64,000 bases of DNA, taken from the NCBI RefSeq assembly GCF_007997085.1, contig NZ_VORR01000019.1:1-64000 (forward strand). The letters run 5' to 3'. Both the position numbers and the translations under genes were made by a program. The stretch is from Polaribacter sp. IC066. GTDB taxonomy: Bacteria; Bacteroidota; Bacteroidia; Flavobacteriales; Flavobacteriaceae. Positions 17,897 to 26,943 of this stretch are shown here, in pieces. How positions within the stretch are numbered: position 1 is the stretch's first letter; every line of letters begins with the position of its first letter. The notes beneath the pieces were generated by a model. It saw only the letters and a list, made by a program, of their open reading frames with translations. It made no database searches and was not told the origin of the DNA.

Positions 17897-19297
17897 TTAT
17901 GCATTTAACGGTTTCCCGTCCCAAGCAGCTTTTGCAGCTTCTTTTACAGCTTCAGAATAGGTTGGGTGTCCATGACAAATTCTTGCCAAATCTTCTGCAG
18001 ATGCTCTAAATTCCATCGCTACAGCAGCTTCCATAATTAAATCTGCAACACGTGCACCCACCATGTGAACGCCTAAAATTTCGTCTGTATTTTTATCAGC
18101 CAAAACTTTTACAAAACCATCAATATCTCCACTTGCTCTAGATCTACCCAAAGCACGCATTAGAAATTTACCTGCTTTAAATTCAATTTTAGCTTCTTTT
18201 AATTCGGCTTCAGTTTTACCAACAGAAGCCGCTTCTGGCCAAGTATATACAATATTAGGAATTAAATTATAATTGATATGTGGTTTTTCACCGGCTAAAT
18301 ATTCGGCAACCACAACACCCTCTTCTTCCGCTTTGTGCGCTAACATAGCTCCTTTTACGACATCACCAATAGCATAAATATTGCTAACATTGGTTTGTAA
18401 ATGATCGTTTACAGAAACTTGTCCGCGTTCGTTTACTTCTAAACCAACTTTGTCTAAACCTAAACCTGCTGTATATGCTTTTCTTCCTACCGAAACCAAG
18501 CAATAATCACCAGAAAACTCTATTTCTCTATCTTTTTTATCCGTTGCTTTTACAACAATAGTTTCGCCATCTCTTTTAACAGAATTTACTTTATGACTCG
18601 TTGCAAATTTAATTCCTTGTTTCTTAAATACTTTTTGTAATTCTTTAGAAACATCAGCATCCATTCCAGGAACAATTTTGTCCATATATTCAATAACAGT
18701 AACTTTTGCACCCAAACGCACATATATAGAACCTAATTCTAAACCAATCACACCACCACCAATTACGATTAAATGTTTCGGAATTTCTTTTAGTTTTAAC
18801 GCTTCTGTAGAGGTAATAATTCTATCTTTATCAATGGTGATAAAAGGTAAATTTGCTGGTTTTGAACCCGTTGCAATGATAATGTCTTTCCCTTCAATTA
18901 TTTCTGAAGAGTCGTCATTTTTGGTTATTTTAACGTGTGTAGCGTCTTCAAAAGAGCCTATACCTTCAAAAACATCAATATTATTTTTGTCCATTAAAAA
19001 CTTGATTCCACCGGTAGTAGTTTCTACAACATTCGCTTTTCTTGCTACCATTTTTGTAAAATCGACTGTTGGTTTTTCAACGGAAATTCCGTGCTCTTCA
19101 AAATGATGAACAGCATCATAGAAATGATGAGAAGAATCTAATAATGCTTTTGATGGAATACATCCAACATTTAAACAAGTGCCACCTAAAGTTGCATATT
19201 TTTCTATAAGCGCTACTTTTTTTCCTAATTGTGATGCTCTGATAGCAGCAATATACCCTCCAGGACCAGAACCAATTACAATAATATCGTATTTCAT
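17897..19297 (-). CDS. lpdA: Dihydrolipoyl dehydrogenase (E3)
   Basis: FAD-dependent disulfide oxidoreductase that reoxidises dihydrolipoamide in 2-oxo-acid dehydrogenase and glycine-cleavage complexes. The 466-residue protein has the FAD-binding GSGPGG motif near residue 9, the redox pair in GGTCLNVGCIPSK (Cys41, Cys46), the NAD-binding GGGVIGLELGSIY, a second FAD motif (IYAIGDV) and the C-terminal active-site HGHPTYSEAV. Length is standard. The gene stands alone; the E1 and E2 genes are not nearby. Confidence 0.97.
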   Translation of the reverse strand: MKYDIIVIGSGPGGYIAAIRASQLGKKVALIEKYATLGGTCLNVGCIPSKALLDSSHHFYDAVHHFEEHGISVEKPTVDFTKMVARKANVVETTTGGIKFLMDKNNIDVFEGIGSFEDATHVKITKNDDSSEIIEGKDIIIATGSKPANLPFITIDKDRIITSTEALKLKEIPKHLIVIGGGVIGLELGSIYVRLGAKVTVIEYMDKIVPGMDADVSKELQKVFKKQGIKFATSHKVNSVKRDGETIVVKATDKKDREIEFSGDYCLVSVGRKAYTAGLGLDKVGLEVNERGQVSVNDHLQTNVSNIYAIGDVVKGAMLAHKAEEEGVVVAEYLAGEKPHINYNLIPNIVYTWPEAASVGKTEAELKEAKIEFKAGKFLMRALGRSRASGDIDGFVKVLADKNTDEILGVHMVGARVADLIMEAAVAMEFRASAEDLARICHGHPTYSEAVKEAAKAAWDGKPLNA

Positions 19298-19399
19298 GAG
19301 ATGTTTTTAAATGAAAATCAAACAAAAATAAGCATATTTTTATAGAATATTGGTAGAAATCATTAGTTTTACATTCTTATAGATCTTTAAATTTGTTTC

Positions 19400-19873
19400 A
19401 TGAAAATTCTTAAAAAAATAGGAATCGTTTTAATAATAGCACTGGTAGTTGCACAATTTTTTAGTCCTGAAAAAAATGATGGAGAACGAGATACCGTAAA
19501 TGCATTTATTGCAGAAACGAATCCGCCACAAGATGTTTTAAAAATTTTGAATACTACGTGTTTCGATTGTCATTCTTCTAAAACCAATTATCCTTGGTAT
19601 AATTCTATGACACCCGTAAATTATTGGTTAGATAGCCATGTGAAAGACGGAAAAAAACACTTAAATTTTTCTGATTGGAACAATTATTCTTTAAAAAAGA
19701 AAGAGCATAAAATGGATGAGTTGCACGAAGAAGTGGGCGAAAAAGAAATGCCTTTAAATTCGTATACTTGGACGCACGCTGAAGCAAGTTTAACGCAAGA
19801 ACAGATTGATGCTGTTGTTAATTGGGGTAAAATTGTGCAAGAAGATTATAGAGCTCAAATGGGTGCAAAATAA
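19400..19873 (+). CDS. Haem-binding domain protein (CxxCH)
   Basis: A 157-residue protein with an N-terminal membrane anchor or signal (residues 3-21) followed by a Haem_bd-type domain. The c-type haem attachment motif CFDCH is at about residues 54-58, followed by YPWYNSMTPVNYWLDSHV. It is expected in the periplasm as a covalently bound haem protein of unknown role. A TAAATTTG box lies only five bases before the ATG, so the transcript may be nearly leaderless. The next gene starts directly after its stop codon. Confidence 0.88.
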   Translation: MKILKKIGIVLIIALVVAQFFSPEKNDGERDTVNAFIAETNPPQDVLKILNTTCFDCHSSKTNYPWYNSMTPVNYWLDSHVKDGKKHLNFSDWNNYSLKKKEHKMDELHEEVGEKEMPLNSYTWTHAEASLTQEQIDAVVNWGKIVQEDYRAQMGAK

Positions 19874-21109
19874 TTGAGCCAATCTGTTTTAATTATTGGA
19901 ACCGTTTGGGTAGAACCGAATTCGTCTGCTGCTGGCAGTAGAATGTTGCAGTTAATTGAGGTTTTTTTAAAACGAAATTGGACGGTTACTTTTGCGTCGG
20001 CTTCTCAAAAATCAGAAAAGGCAGTAAATTTAACTTCTTTAGGAGTTGAGGAGGTTTCTATTCAATTAAACTCGTCTTCGTTTGATGATTTTATTAAGAA
20101 TTTAAGCCCAACAATAGTTGTTTTTGATCGTTTTATGACAGAAGAGCAATTTGGTTGGCGCGTTGCAGAAAGTTGTCCAAATGCTATCCGAATTTTAGAT
20201 ACCGAAGATTTACATTTTTTAAGAAAAGTAAGACATCAACAATTAAAAAAAGGAGAAGATTGTACCAACGAAGCCTTGTTAAATTCTGAGAATGCAAAAA
20301 GAGAGATTGCCGCTATTTTAAGATGTGATTTGTCTTTAATTATTTCTACGTATGAAATGGATGTATTAAAATCGGTTTTTAAGATTGATGAACACATTCT
20401 TTATTATTTGCCTTTTCTGTTGGATAAGATTGATGCAAGTCAAATTACAAAATGGAAGTCTTTTGAAGAAAGAAATCATTTTATATTTATAGGTAATTTC
20501 TTTCATAAACCTAATGTTGATGCCGTCATTACTTTAAAAAAAGAAGTTTGGAGAACTGTAAGAAAGTTGCTGCCTAAAGCAGAAATTCACATTTACGGTG
20601 CGTACATAACTCCTCAAATTCAACAATTACAGGACAAAAAAGAAGGCTTTTTAATTAAAGGTTTTGCAGAGAATTCTAAAGAGGTTGTAACAAATGCTAA
20701 AGTGGTTTTAGCGCCTTTGCGTTTTGGTGCGGGTATAAAAGGAAAGTTAACAGAAGCGATGATTTGCGGAACGCCAAGCGTAACCAGCTCAATTGGGGCA
20801 GAAGGGATGTGTGGTAACTTGCCTTGGAATGGTTTTATTGAAGATGATTTTTCTGATTTTGCATGCATCGCTACAGAACTTTACACAAAGAAAAATGTGT
20901 GGCAAAATGCACAAGAAACAGGAATAGAGATTATAAATGAAATCTATGATAAAGATAAAATTAGTCCGTTTTTTATCAAAAAAATACAAGAAATACAACA
21001 AAATTTAGAGCAACATAGAACGCATAATTTTTTAGGAAATTTAATACAACATCAAACACTACAAGCTACAAAATATATGAGTAAATGGATTGAGGCTAAA
21101 AATAAGTAG
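19874..21109 (+). CDS. Glycosyltransferase (GT4-like), TTG start
   Basis: A 411-residue GT-B fold glycosyltransferase. The N-terminal beta strand (SVLIIGTVWVEP) begins at the TTG at 19874, directly after the preceding TAA; the next ATG would remove this strand, so TTG is the likely start. The C-terminal half has the sugar-nucleotide binding pattern: FIFIGNFFHKPNVDA, AKVVLAPLRFGAGIKGKL, EAMICGTPSVTS. Acceptor and donor are unknown. Zero spacing to the haem-binding gene implies translational coupling, though no functional link is obvious. Confidence 0.85.
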   Translation: MSQSVLIIGTVWVEPNSSAAGSRMLQLIEVFLKRNWTVTFASASQKSEKAVNLTSLGVEEVSIQLNSSSFDDFIKNLSPTIVVFDRFMTEEQFGWRVAESCPNAIRILDTEDLHFLRKVRHQQLKKGEDCTNEALLNSENAKREIAAILRCDLSLIISTYEMDVLKSVFKIDEHILYYLPFLLDKIDASQITKWKSFEERNHFIFIGNFFHKPNVDAVITLKKEVWRTVRKLLPKAEIHIYGAYITPQIQQLQDKKEGFLIKGFAENSKEVVTNAKVVLAPLRFGAGIKGKLTEAMICGTPSVTSSIGAEGMCGNLPWNGFIEDDFSDFACIATELYTKKNVWQNAQETGIEIINEIYDKDKISPFFIKKIQEIQQNLEQHRTHNFLGNLIQHQTLQATKYMSKWIEAKNK

Positions 21110-21153
21110 GCAGTTTTGATGACATAATCGATGCTATATTACAAACAGATTTA

Positions 21154-22374
21154 CTAAAAGTTAGAATCCGTAATGTAATCTAACGGCAAAGAATTCCCAA
21201 ATTTTTCATAAGACCAATAGCCTTCATAAAAAGTAGCTAAAGGATTTATTAAAATACCATTTCTGTCTAAAAATATATTTTTTTCTAAAGGGATTAACGA
21301 GGACGTTTGCGGCAGTGGTTCTCTTTTTTTGCTAAAAGCATTTCTTGTAATATAGCGCAGTTCTTCTTTTTCTTTAGTATACACAATGCTTAAGTTATCT
21401 TTAAAAGAGAGGTAAAAAGCCTCATTTTTAAAAGTAATAATATCGTCTTTACTCAATTTAGATTTATATAAATAATCGATAAATTTAGGCAATTGAATTT
21501 TTTTTAACACAACCATTGCGCTGTCTAATGCACTCTTCGGTCTTTTAATATCCGTATAAAAATTAATTTTCGTGCTACTTAAACGTACTAGTTCTTTAGC
21601 TTTCTTGATCACAGTATCGGTTGGTCTTTCTGGGTTCAGAACTCTTTTAAATTGATTTACAATAAAGCCATCTTCTGTAAACGAGTTGTTTAATACGGCT
21701 TTGTAAAAATGAATTACAGAGCCATTAAACGCTTTTAATCGATTCTTTTTCCATTTTTTCTGTTTTCGTTTACCCCCTTTTAATTCTTGATAACGAGAGT
21801 AGCCTAAATAGGTAACTGTGTTTTTATTTCTGACAAAACTCTCTAATTCATAGGTGATTAAATACCCTAACCCTTTGTGCTTTAGTTGTAAAGGTTTCTT
21901 TGCATACGCTGTTAAAATATTTTTATTGGTATTAAAATCAAAATATAAAACATGCGGATTAAGAAGTATACATTTTTCAGATAATTCGGTAATACCAATA
22001 AAATCTTGTTTAAAAGCAGTTAAATTGTACTGCCAGTCCTCATCGTAAATTACTTTTTTAATGGTAATTTCATCCAAAAGATCATAGGTTTCCTCTAAAT
22101 TAAAAATTAAAGGTTTGTTGTATTCTGTTGTGTTTAATGCATAATTAATTTTCTTAAAACCTAAATAAGAAATGATCAAATCATATTGCCCTTCTTTTAC
22201 AGGAATAGAAAATTCACCATCGGTATTTGTTGTCGCGCCCAACATGGTGTTGTTTAAATATACAGCAACACCTTCTAAAGGTTCGTTTACTTGATAAACT
22301 TTCCCTTTTATGGTAATTTGTGCTAAACAAATGGAGGTTACAAAAAGGCAGACGAACAAAAATCGATTTTTCAT
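21154..22374 (-). CDS. Secreted protein with carboxypeptidase-like regulatory domain
   Basis: A 406-residue protein with a signal peptide (to about residue 18, ICLAQ). A CarboxypepD_reg-like beta-sandwich spans about 20-105 (KGKVYQVNEPLEGVAVYLNN, DGEFSIPVKEGQYDLIISYL). About 300 residues without a recognised domain follow (GYLITYELESFV, IKRPKSALDSAMVVLKKI, ERPTDTV). It lacks a TonB barrel, so it is not a receptor. Relatives are common, uncharacterised envelope proteins in flavobacteria. It converges on the glycosyltransferase gene with a 44-base gap. Confidence 0.75.
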   Translation of the reverse strand: MKNRFLFVCLFVTSICLAQITIKGKVYQVNEPLEGVAVYLNNTMLGATTNTDGEFSIPVKEGQYDLIISYLGFKKINYALNTTEYNKPLIFNLEETYDLLDEITIKKVIYDEDWQYNLTAFKQDFIGITELSEKCILLNPHVLYFDFNTNKNILTAYAKKPLQLKHKGLGYLITYELESFVRNKNTVTYLGYSRYQELKGGKRKQKKWKKNRLKAFNGSVIHFYKAVLNNSFTEDGFIVNQFKRVLNPERPTDTVIKKAKELVRLSSTKINFYTDIKRPKSALDSAMVVLKKIQLPKFIDYLYKSKLSKDDIITFKNEAFYLSFKDNLSIVYTKEKEELRYITRNAFSKKREPLPQTSSLIPLEKNIFLDRNGILINPLATFYEGYWSYEKFGNSLPLDYITDSNF

Positions 22375-22524
22375 TTGATAAAAATAATCAAAGAAAAATC
22401 GATTTTATAAAATTTAATGTTAATTAGTGTTTAGCTAATTAAAGAAATATCAGCATTCAGTCTCGGTTTTTAGGAACTGTTTGTAGTCAGATAAATACTG
22501 CAAACTGCCACTAAAAAAGCAATA

Positions 22525-24540
22525 CTAAACCAAACCTGCTCTTTTTAATAAAGCATCTGGTTTTGGTTCTTGTCCTCTAAAACGTTTATACAATTCCATC
22601 GGCTTTTCAGTTCCACCTTTAGATAAAATAGTGTCTTTAAATTTTGTTGCTACTTCTTTATTAAAAATTCCTTTTTCTACAAAGTATTCAAAAGCATCTG
22701 CATCTAAAACTTCTGCCCATTTATACGAATAATATCCAGCAGAATATCCTCCTTGAAAAATATGAGAAAAAGCGGTACTCATACAATTTTCTGCAACATC
22801 AGGATATAATTTTGTATCTGCAAAAGCAGCGTTTTCAAAGTCTTTTAAAGATTTTATTTCTGACGGATTTTGTGAGTGCCAACTCATATCTAATAAGCCA
22901 AAACTTAATTGACGTAATGTTTGCATGCCTTCATGGAAACTTGCAGATTCTTTAATTTTTTCTACAAATTTCATAGGTATAACTTCACCCGTTTCATAAT
23001 GTTTTGCAAACAGCTCTAAAGCTTCTTTTTCGTAACACCAATTCTCTAAAACCTGACTTGGTAACTCTACAAAATCCCAAGAAACAGATGTGCCTGATAA
23101 ACTGTTGTATGTTGTGTTTGCTAACATTCCATGCAACGCATGCCCAAACTCATGAAACAAGGTTGTTACTTCATTAAAGGTTAATAAAGATGGTTTTGTT
23201 GCAGTTGGTTTCGTGAAATTACAAACGATAGAAATATGAGGTCTTTCATTGATGCCGTTTTTAATTTGTTGCGATTTATAAGAGGTCATCCAAGCACCAT
23301 TTCTTTTTCCTTTCCTCGGATGATAATCAGCGTAGAAAACAGCAACAAAATTCCCTTTTGTATCGGTTACATTATAAGTTTTAACATCTGGATGATATTT
23401 GTCAATCGTAGAAACTTCTTCAAATTTTAAATCATATAAACGATTTGCAATTTCAAAAACACCATTAATTACGTTCTCTAATTTAAAATATGGTTTTAAG
23501 ATTTCTTGGTCTAAATCGAAGATTTCTTTTTTTAACTTTTCTGAATAATAAGCGCCATCCCATTTTTGAAGCTGATCAATTCCGTCTAATTTTTTAGCGT
23601 AATTTTCTAAATCCTTAAATTCACGTTCGGCAGCAGGTTTCGCTTTTTCTAATAAATTGTTAGAAAACTCAATTACTTTTTCTGGCGTTTCTGCCATTCT
23701 TTCTTCTAAAACAAAATGTGCGTGGGTTTTATAGTCTAATAAATTTGCTCTTTGATGGCGTAAATTTACAATTTCTAAAACTACTTTTTCATTATTAAAT
23801 TCGTTGTTTTGAAAAGCTTTTTTACCAGCTGCAATTGCCATTTTTTTACGCAACTCTCTGTCATCTGCATAGGTTAAAAACGGAATGTAACTTGGGTAGT
23901 CTAATGTAAAAATATAGCCTTCTTTTTCTTTGGATTTTGCAACTTCTGCTGCCGCTTCTTTTACAGATTCTGGCAATCCAGAAACTTCCTTTTCATCTGT
24001 TAAATGCATTTCAAAGGCGTGGGTTTCTGCTAAAACATTTTCTCCGAATTGTAATGATAATTTAGAAAGTTTTGCATCAATTTCACGAAGTTTATTTTTA
24101 TCAGCATCTTTTAAATTGGCACCATTTCTAGCAAAACCCTTGTATTGTTTTTCTACTAACATGTGTTGCTCAGAGGTTAAATCTAAAGTTTCTTTGTGAT
24201 CAAAAACAGATTTTACTCTTTTAAAAAGTGCTTCATTTAGGGTAATGTCATTTCTAAATTCGCTTAACCAAGGCGATACTTCTTGGGCAATTTTCTGAAT
24301 TTCATCCGAAGTTTCTGCGGAATTTAAATTAAAAAAAACACCATTAATTCTGTTTAACTGTTCGCCAGAAAAATCTAAAGCAACCGTTGTATTTTCAAAA
24401 GTTGGTGCATCTGCATTATTAACGATTGCATCAATTTCGGACTTTGCAATTTCAATTCCTTTTTTAATTGCGGGTATATAATGTTCCGTTTTTATTTGAG
24501 AAAACGGCGCTGTATTAAAATCTTGTAAAAGTGGATTCAT
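22525..24540 (-). CDS. M3 family metallopeptidase (oligopeptidase / peptidyl-dipeptidase type)
   Basis: A 671-residue zinc peptidase that degrades oligopeptides in the cytoplasm or periplasm. The zinc motif HEFGH is at 463-467 within TTLFHEFGHALHGMLA, with the third ligand region FVELPSQVLENW downstream. Other family marks are YADYHPRKGKRNGAWM and FSHIFQGGYSAGYYSYKWAE. No signal peptide is visible, so a cytosolic location is favoured. It may be either a Dcp or an oligopeptidase A type enzyme; sequence reading alone does not separate them. Confidence 0.92.
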   Translation of the reverse strand: MNPLLQDFNTAPFSQIKTEHYIPAIKKGIEIAKSEIDAIVNNADAPTFENTTVALDFSGEQLNRINGVFFNLNSAETSDEIQKIAQEVSPWLSEFRNDITLNEALFKRVKSVFDHKETLDLTSEQHMLVEKQYKGFARNGANLKDADKNKLREIDAKLSKLSLQFGENVLAETHAFEMHLTDEKEVSGLPESVKEAAAEVAKSKEKEGYIFTLDYPSYIPFLTYADDRELRKKMAIAAGKKAFQNNEFNNEKVVLEIVNLRHQRANLLDYKTHAHFVLEERMAETPEKVIEFSNNLLEKAKPAAEREFKDLENYAKKLDGIDQLQKWDGAYYSEKLKKEIFDLDQEILKPYFKLENVINGVFEIANRLYDLKFEEVSTIDKYHPDVKTYNVTDTKGNFVAVFYADYHPRKGKRNGAWMTSYKSQQIKNGINERPHISIVCNFTKPTATKPSLLTFNEVTTLFHEFGHALHGMLANTTYNSLSGTSVSWDFVELPSQVLENWCYEKEALELFAKHYETGEVIPMKFVEKIKESASFHEGMQTLRQLSFGLLDMSWHSQNPSEIKSLKDFENAAFADTKLYPDVAENCMSTAFSHIFQGGYSAGYYSYKWAEVLDADAFEYFVEKGIFNKEVATKFKDTILSKGGTEKPMELYKRFRGQEPKPDALLKRAGLV

Positions 24541-24553
24541 TTTGTGTATGTTT

Positions 24554-24586
24554 AAACCTCATAGGTTTTAAAAACCTGCGTGGTTT
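24554..24586. repeat. Imperfect palindrome, AGGTTT family
   Basis: AAACCTCATAGGTTT and AAACCTGCGTGGTTT form an imperfect 15-bp stem between purE and the M3 peptidase. No T-run follows on the operon strand, so it is a poor terminator. Its centre resembles the palindromes at 45763 and 45939. Confidence 0.55.
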
Positions 24587-24608
24587 TGTTGTCATTAAAT
24601 TTATTGAT

Positions 24609-25088
24609 TTATTTTCTTACACGTTTAGAGGCTTGCTCAACTTTTAGTTTTAAGCCTTCTTTGTACGCAATTATTTTATCTAAAACACACTTGTCTGATG
24701 TTCCGATAATTTGTGCAGCTAAAATACCTGCATTTTTGGCACCATCTAGAGCAACGGTGGCAACAGGAACGCCACCTGGCATTTGTAAAATAGATAAAAC
24801 AGAATCCCAGCCGTCAATAGAATTCTTGCTTTTTACAGGAACGCCAATTACAGGTAAAGGACTCATACTTGCCACCATTCCCGGCAAGTGTGCAGCGCCA
24901 CCAGCACCCGCAATAATTACTTTTATACCTCGTAAATGCGCGTTTTTAGAATACTCAACTAACTTGTCTGGTGTTCTGTGAGCAGAAACAATATCAACTT
25001 CTATCTGAATATCAAAACTTTCTAAAATATCGATTGCCTCTTGCATTATTGGAAGATCTGAATCGCTTCCCATTATTATTCCTATCAT
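24609..25088 (-). CDS. purE: N5-carboxyaminoimidazole ribonucleotide mutase
   Basis: Purine synthesis enzyme that converts N5-CAIR to CAIR. The 159-residue protein shows the family signature in full: IGIIMGSDSDLPIM at the N-terminus, VSAHRTPDKLVEYS, AGAGGAAHLPGMVAS with the catalytic His, and SKNSIDGWDSVLSILQMPGG. Length is normal. purK lies 93 bases upstream on the same strand, so the two steps are encoded together. Confidence 0.97.
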   Translation of the reverse strand: MIGIIMGSDSDLPIMQEAIDILESFDIQIEVDIVSAHRTPDKLVEYSKNAHLRGIKVIIAGAGGAAHLPGMVASMSPLPVIGVPVKSKNSIDGWDSVLSILQMPGGVPVATVALDGAKNAGILAAQIIGTSDKCVLDKIIAYKEGLKLKVEQASKRVRK

Positions 25089-25181
25089 ACTCTTTATTAT
25101 GCTAATTTTTTTCTATTTATTTTGTTTTTATCAACGAAATCAAAATCAGTCAAATAATTTAAATTTTGTTTTTAAGACTAC

Positions 25182-26339
25182 TTACTTTGAGATCACTCTA
25201 ATCGTTTCCTTCACTTTTTGCGCAATTTCTCTGGCTTTATCAATATCAGCATTTATAATGGTAACATGACCCATTTTTCTGAAAGGGCGGGTTTCTTTTT
25301 TTCCGTAAATATGCGGAGTAACACCATCAATCTTTAAAATTTCTTCTATATTTTGATAGACCACATCACCAGAAAACCCTTCTTCACCTACTAAATTTAC
25401 CATAATTCCGGCAACTTTACTGTTAGTATTTCCTAAAGGAAGATTTAAAATAGAGCGTAAATGTTGCTCAAACTGATTGGTGTAACTGGCTTCTATAGAA
25501 TAATGACCAGAATTATGAGGTCTTGGTGCAACTTCATTTACTAAAATTTTATCGTCTTCTGTTTGAAACATTTCTACGGCTAGCAAACCAATAAAGTCTA
25601 ATTTACTGACTACTTTTAAAGCCAATTCTCTTGCTTTTTCAGCAACTTTAAAATCGATTCTTGCTGGGCAAATTACATACTCTACTTGATTTTCTTCTGG
25701 ATGAAATTCCATTTCTACAACAGGATATGTTTTGGTTTCGCCCGCTTTATTTCTTGCCACAATTACAGCCAATTCATTCTTAAAAGGAATTAGTTTTTCT
25801 GTAATACACTCTACATTTGGCAAGTTTTCTAAATCTTTATTGTTTCTAACAATTTTTACGCCAGTGCCATCATAACCAAAACGTGCGGCTTTCCATACAA
25901 AAGGAAAACTGATGATGTCATTTTCATAAGAATGTTTTAATTCTTCTAAATACGCATAATGAGAAAATGCTGCCGTGGGTATTTGATTGTCTATATAAAA
26001 ATTTTTCTGTTTGGCTTTACTTTGAATAATGCGTAAATTTTTAGGTTTCGGATAAATGCTTAATCCCTCTTCTTCTAGTTTATCTAGCGCATCTAAATTT
26101 ACATTTTCAATTTCTATGGTTAACAGATTTACGGTTTTACCAAAGTTATAAACGGCATCAAAATCTAATAAATCTCCTACAACAAAAGTATTGCAAATTT
26201 TTGCACAAGGGGCATTTTTATTGTTGTCTAAAATTGAAGTATGAATGTCTAATTTTTGAGTTTCTGCCAATAGCATTCTGCCTAATTGACCGCCACCTAA
26301 AATACCTAATTTAAAATCTGAAGAGAAATAGTTTATCAC
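25182..26339 (-). CDS. purK: N5-carboxyaminoimidazole ribonucleotide synthase
   Basis: ATP-grasp enzyme that carboxylates AIR to N5-CAIR. It has the N-terminal LGILGGGQLGRML motif and the ATP-grasp core (FPFVWKAARFGYDGTGV, VEMFQTEDDKILVNEVAPR, HNSGHYSIEA). I prefer a GTG start at 26339 (M-INYFSSDFKLG), because related proteins begin just before this stretch; the ATG at 26363 would add eight residues (393 in all). It operates with purE immediately downstream. Confidence 0.93.
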   Translation of the reverse strand: MINYFSSDFKLGILGGGQLGRMLLAETQKLDIHTSILDNNKNAPCAKICNTFVVGDLLDFDAVYNFGKTVNLLTIEIENVNLDALDKLEEEGLSIYPKPKNLRIIQSKAKQKNFYIDNQIPTAAFSHYAYLEELKHSYENDIISFPFVWKAARFGYDGTGVKIVRNNKDLENLPNVECITEKLIPFKNELAVIVARNKAGETKTYPVVEMEFHPEENQVEYVICPARIDFKVAEKARELALKVVSKLDFIGLLAVEMFQTEDDKILVNEVAPRPHNSGHYSIEASYTNQFEQHLRSILNLPLGNTNSKVAGIMVNLVGEEGFSGDVVYQNIEEILKIDGVTPHIYGKKETRPFRKMGHVTIINADIDKAREIAQKVKETIRVISK

Positions 26340-26391
26340 GTTGTAAAGTTTTGTGTTTAGCAAAAATAATCATCTAAAGGACAGAAAGCTA

Positions 26392-26814
26392 CTAAAAATT
26401 ACTGATTCGAATCGAACTTCCGTTTTTTGTAACTCTATATTCAATTGCGGGGCATTCAAAACCATCCGTTTGTGGTGCACCACCAAAATCTACACTATAT
26501 GTACTTTCATGACAAACACATTTTAAAAGTCTGTTTTTAAAGGTCATTGGAGTTACACATTTATTTTGCGGACATAATCTATCGAAAGCTACAAAACCAT
26601 TGTCAAAGCCGTTTTTATTAAAAAGTAAAATTCCTTTAATTCCGCCAGGAAGTTCTGCAAAACCACCCGGAGTTTGTGCATTTATCAACGAAGGATTGTT
26701 TAAATCTGTATTAAAACTCAAGTTAACAGACCGAATACAATTGGTTAAATTGGTTGTGTCTGAACAGTTTATAAAGAAACAGAAACAAACTAAAAGCATT
26801 ATTTTTTTAAACAT
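26392..26814 (-). CDS. Rieske-like lipoprotein with degenerate cluster motif
   Basis: From the ATG at 26814 this gives a 140-residue lipoprotein (signal MFKKIMLLVCFCFFINC). The C-terminal half resembles a Rieske fold: FDRLCPQNKCVTPM in place of CxH, then LKCVCHESTYSVDFGG, then FECPAIEYRV. A true Rieske 2Fe-2S centre needs C-x-H and C-x2-H; only a CxCH-like second site is present and the first His is missing. It therefore probably keeps the fold without a standard cluster. Divergent from greA. Confidence 0.75.
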   Translation of the reverse strand: MFKKIMLLVCFCFFINCSDTTNLTNCIRSVNLSFNTDLNNPSLINAQTPGGFAELPGGIKGILLFNKNGFDNGFVAFDRLCPQNKCVTPMTFKNRLLKCVCHESTYSVDFGGAPQTDGFECPAIEYRVTKNGSSIRISNF

Positions 26815-26863
26815 ATAAGCGTTGCGTTTTATATAAAAACGATGACAAGTTACAAATATTTTG

Positions 26864-26871
26864 TACATTTG
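26864..26871 (+). promoter_or_regulatory. Putative -7 box for greA
   Basis: TACATTTG matches TAnnTTTG. Transcription would begin around 26878, exactly at the left arm of the hairpin that follows. No good -33 TTG is seen at 19-base spacing. Confidence 0.45.
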
Positions 26872-26877
26872 TAAACC

Positions 26878-26913
26878 AATCTCATTGCTAATTTAGGCAA
26901 TGGGATTTTTTTT
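26878..26913 (+). terminator. Terminator-like hairpin in the greA leader
   Basis: An 11-bp stem (AATCTCATTGC / GCAATGGGATT, one G-U pair) with an 8-base loop is followed by eight T (26906-26913). It sits 31 bases before the greA ATG, with no upstream plus-strand gene to terminate. A related GGCAGTGGGATTTTTT string follows at 26915-26930. It could act as an attenuator that releases a very short leader RNA. Confidence 0.65.
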
Positions 26914-26943
26914 AGGCAGTGGGATTTTTTAAATTAAAAAACT

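Noticed and set aside
24585..24981. Plus-strand frames opposite purE and other well-defined genes
   Set aside because: They are antisense shadows without recognisable domains, on the wrong strand of convincing genes.
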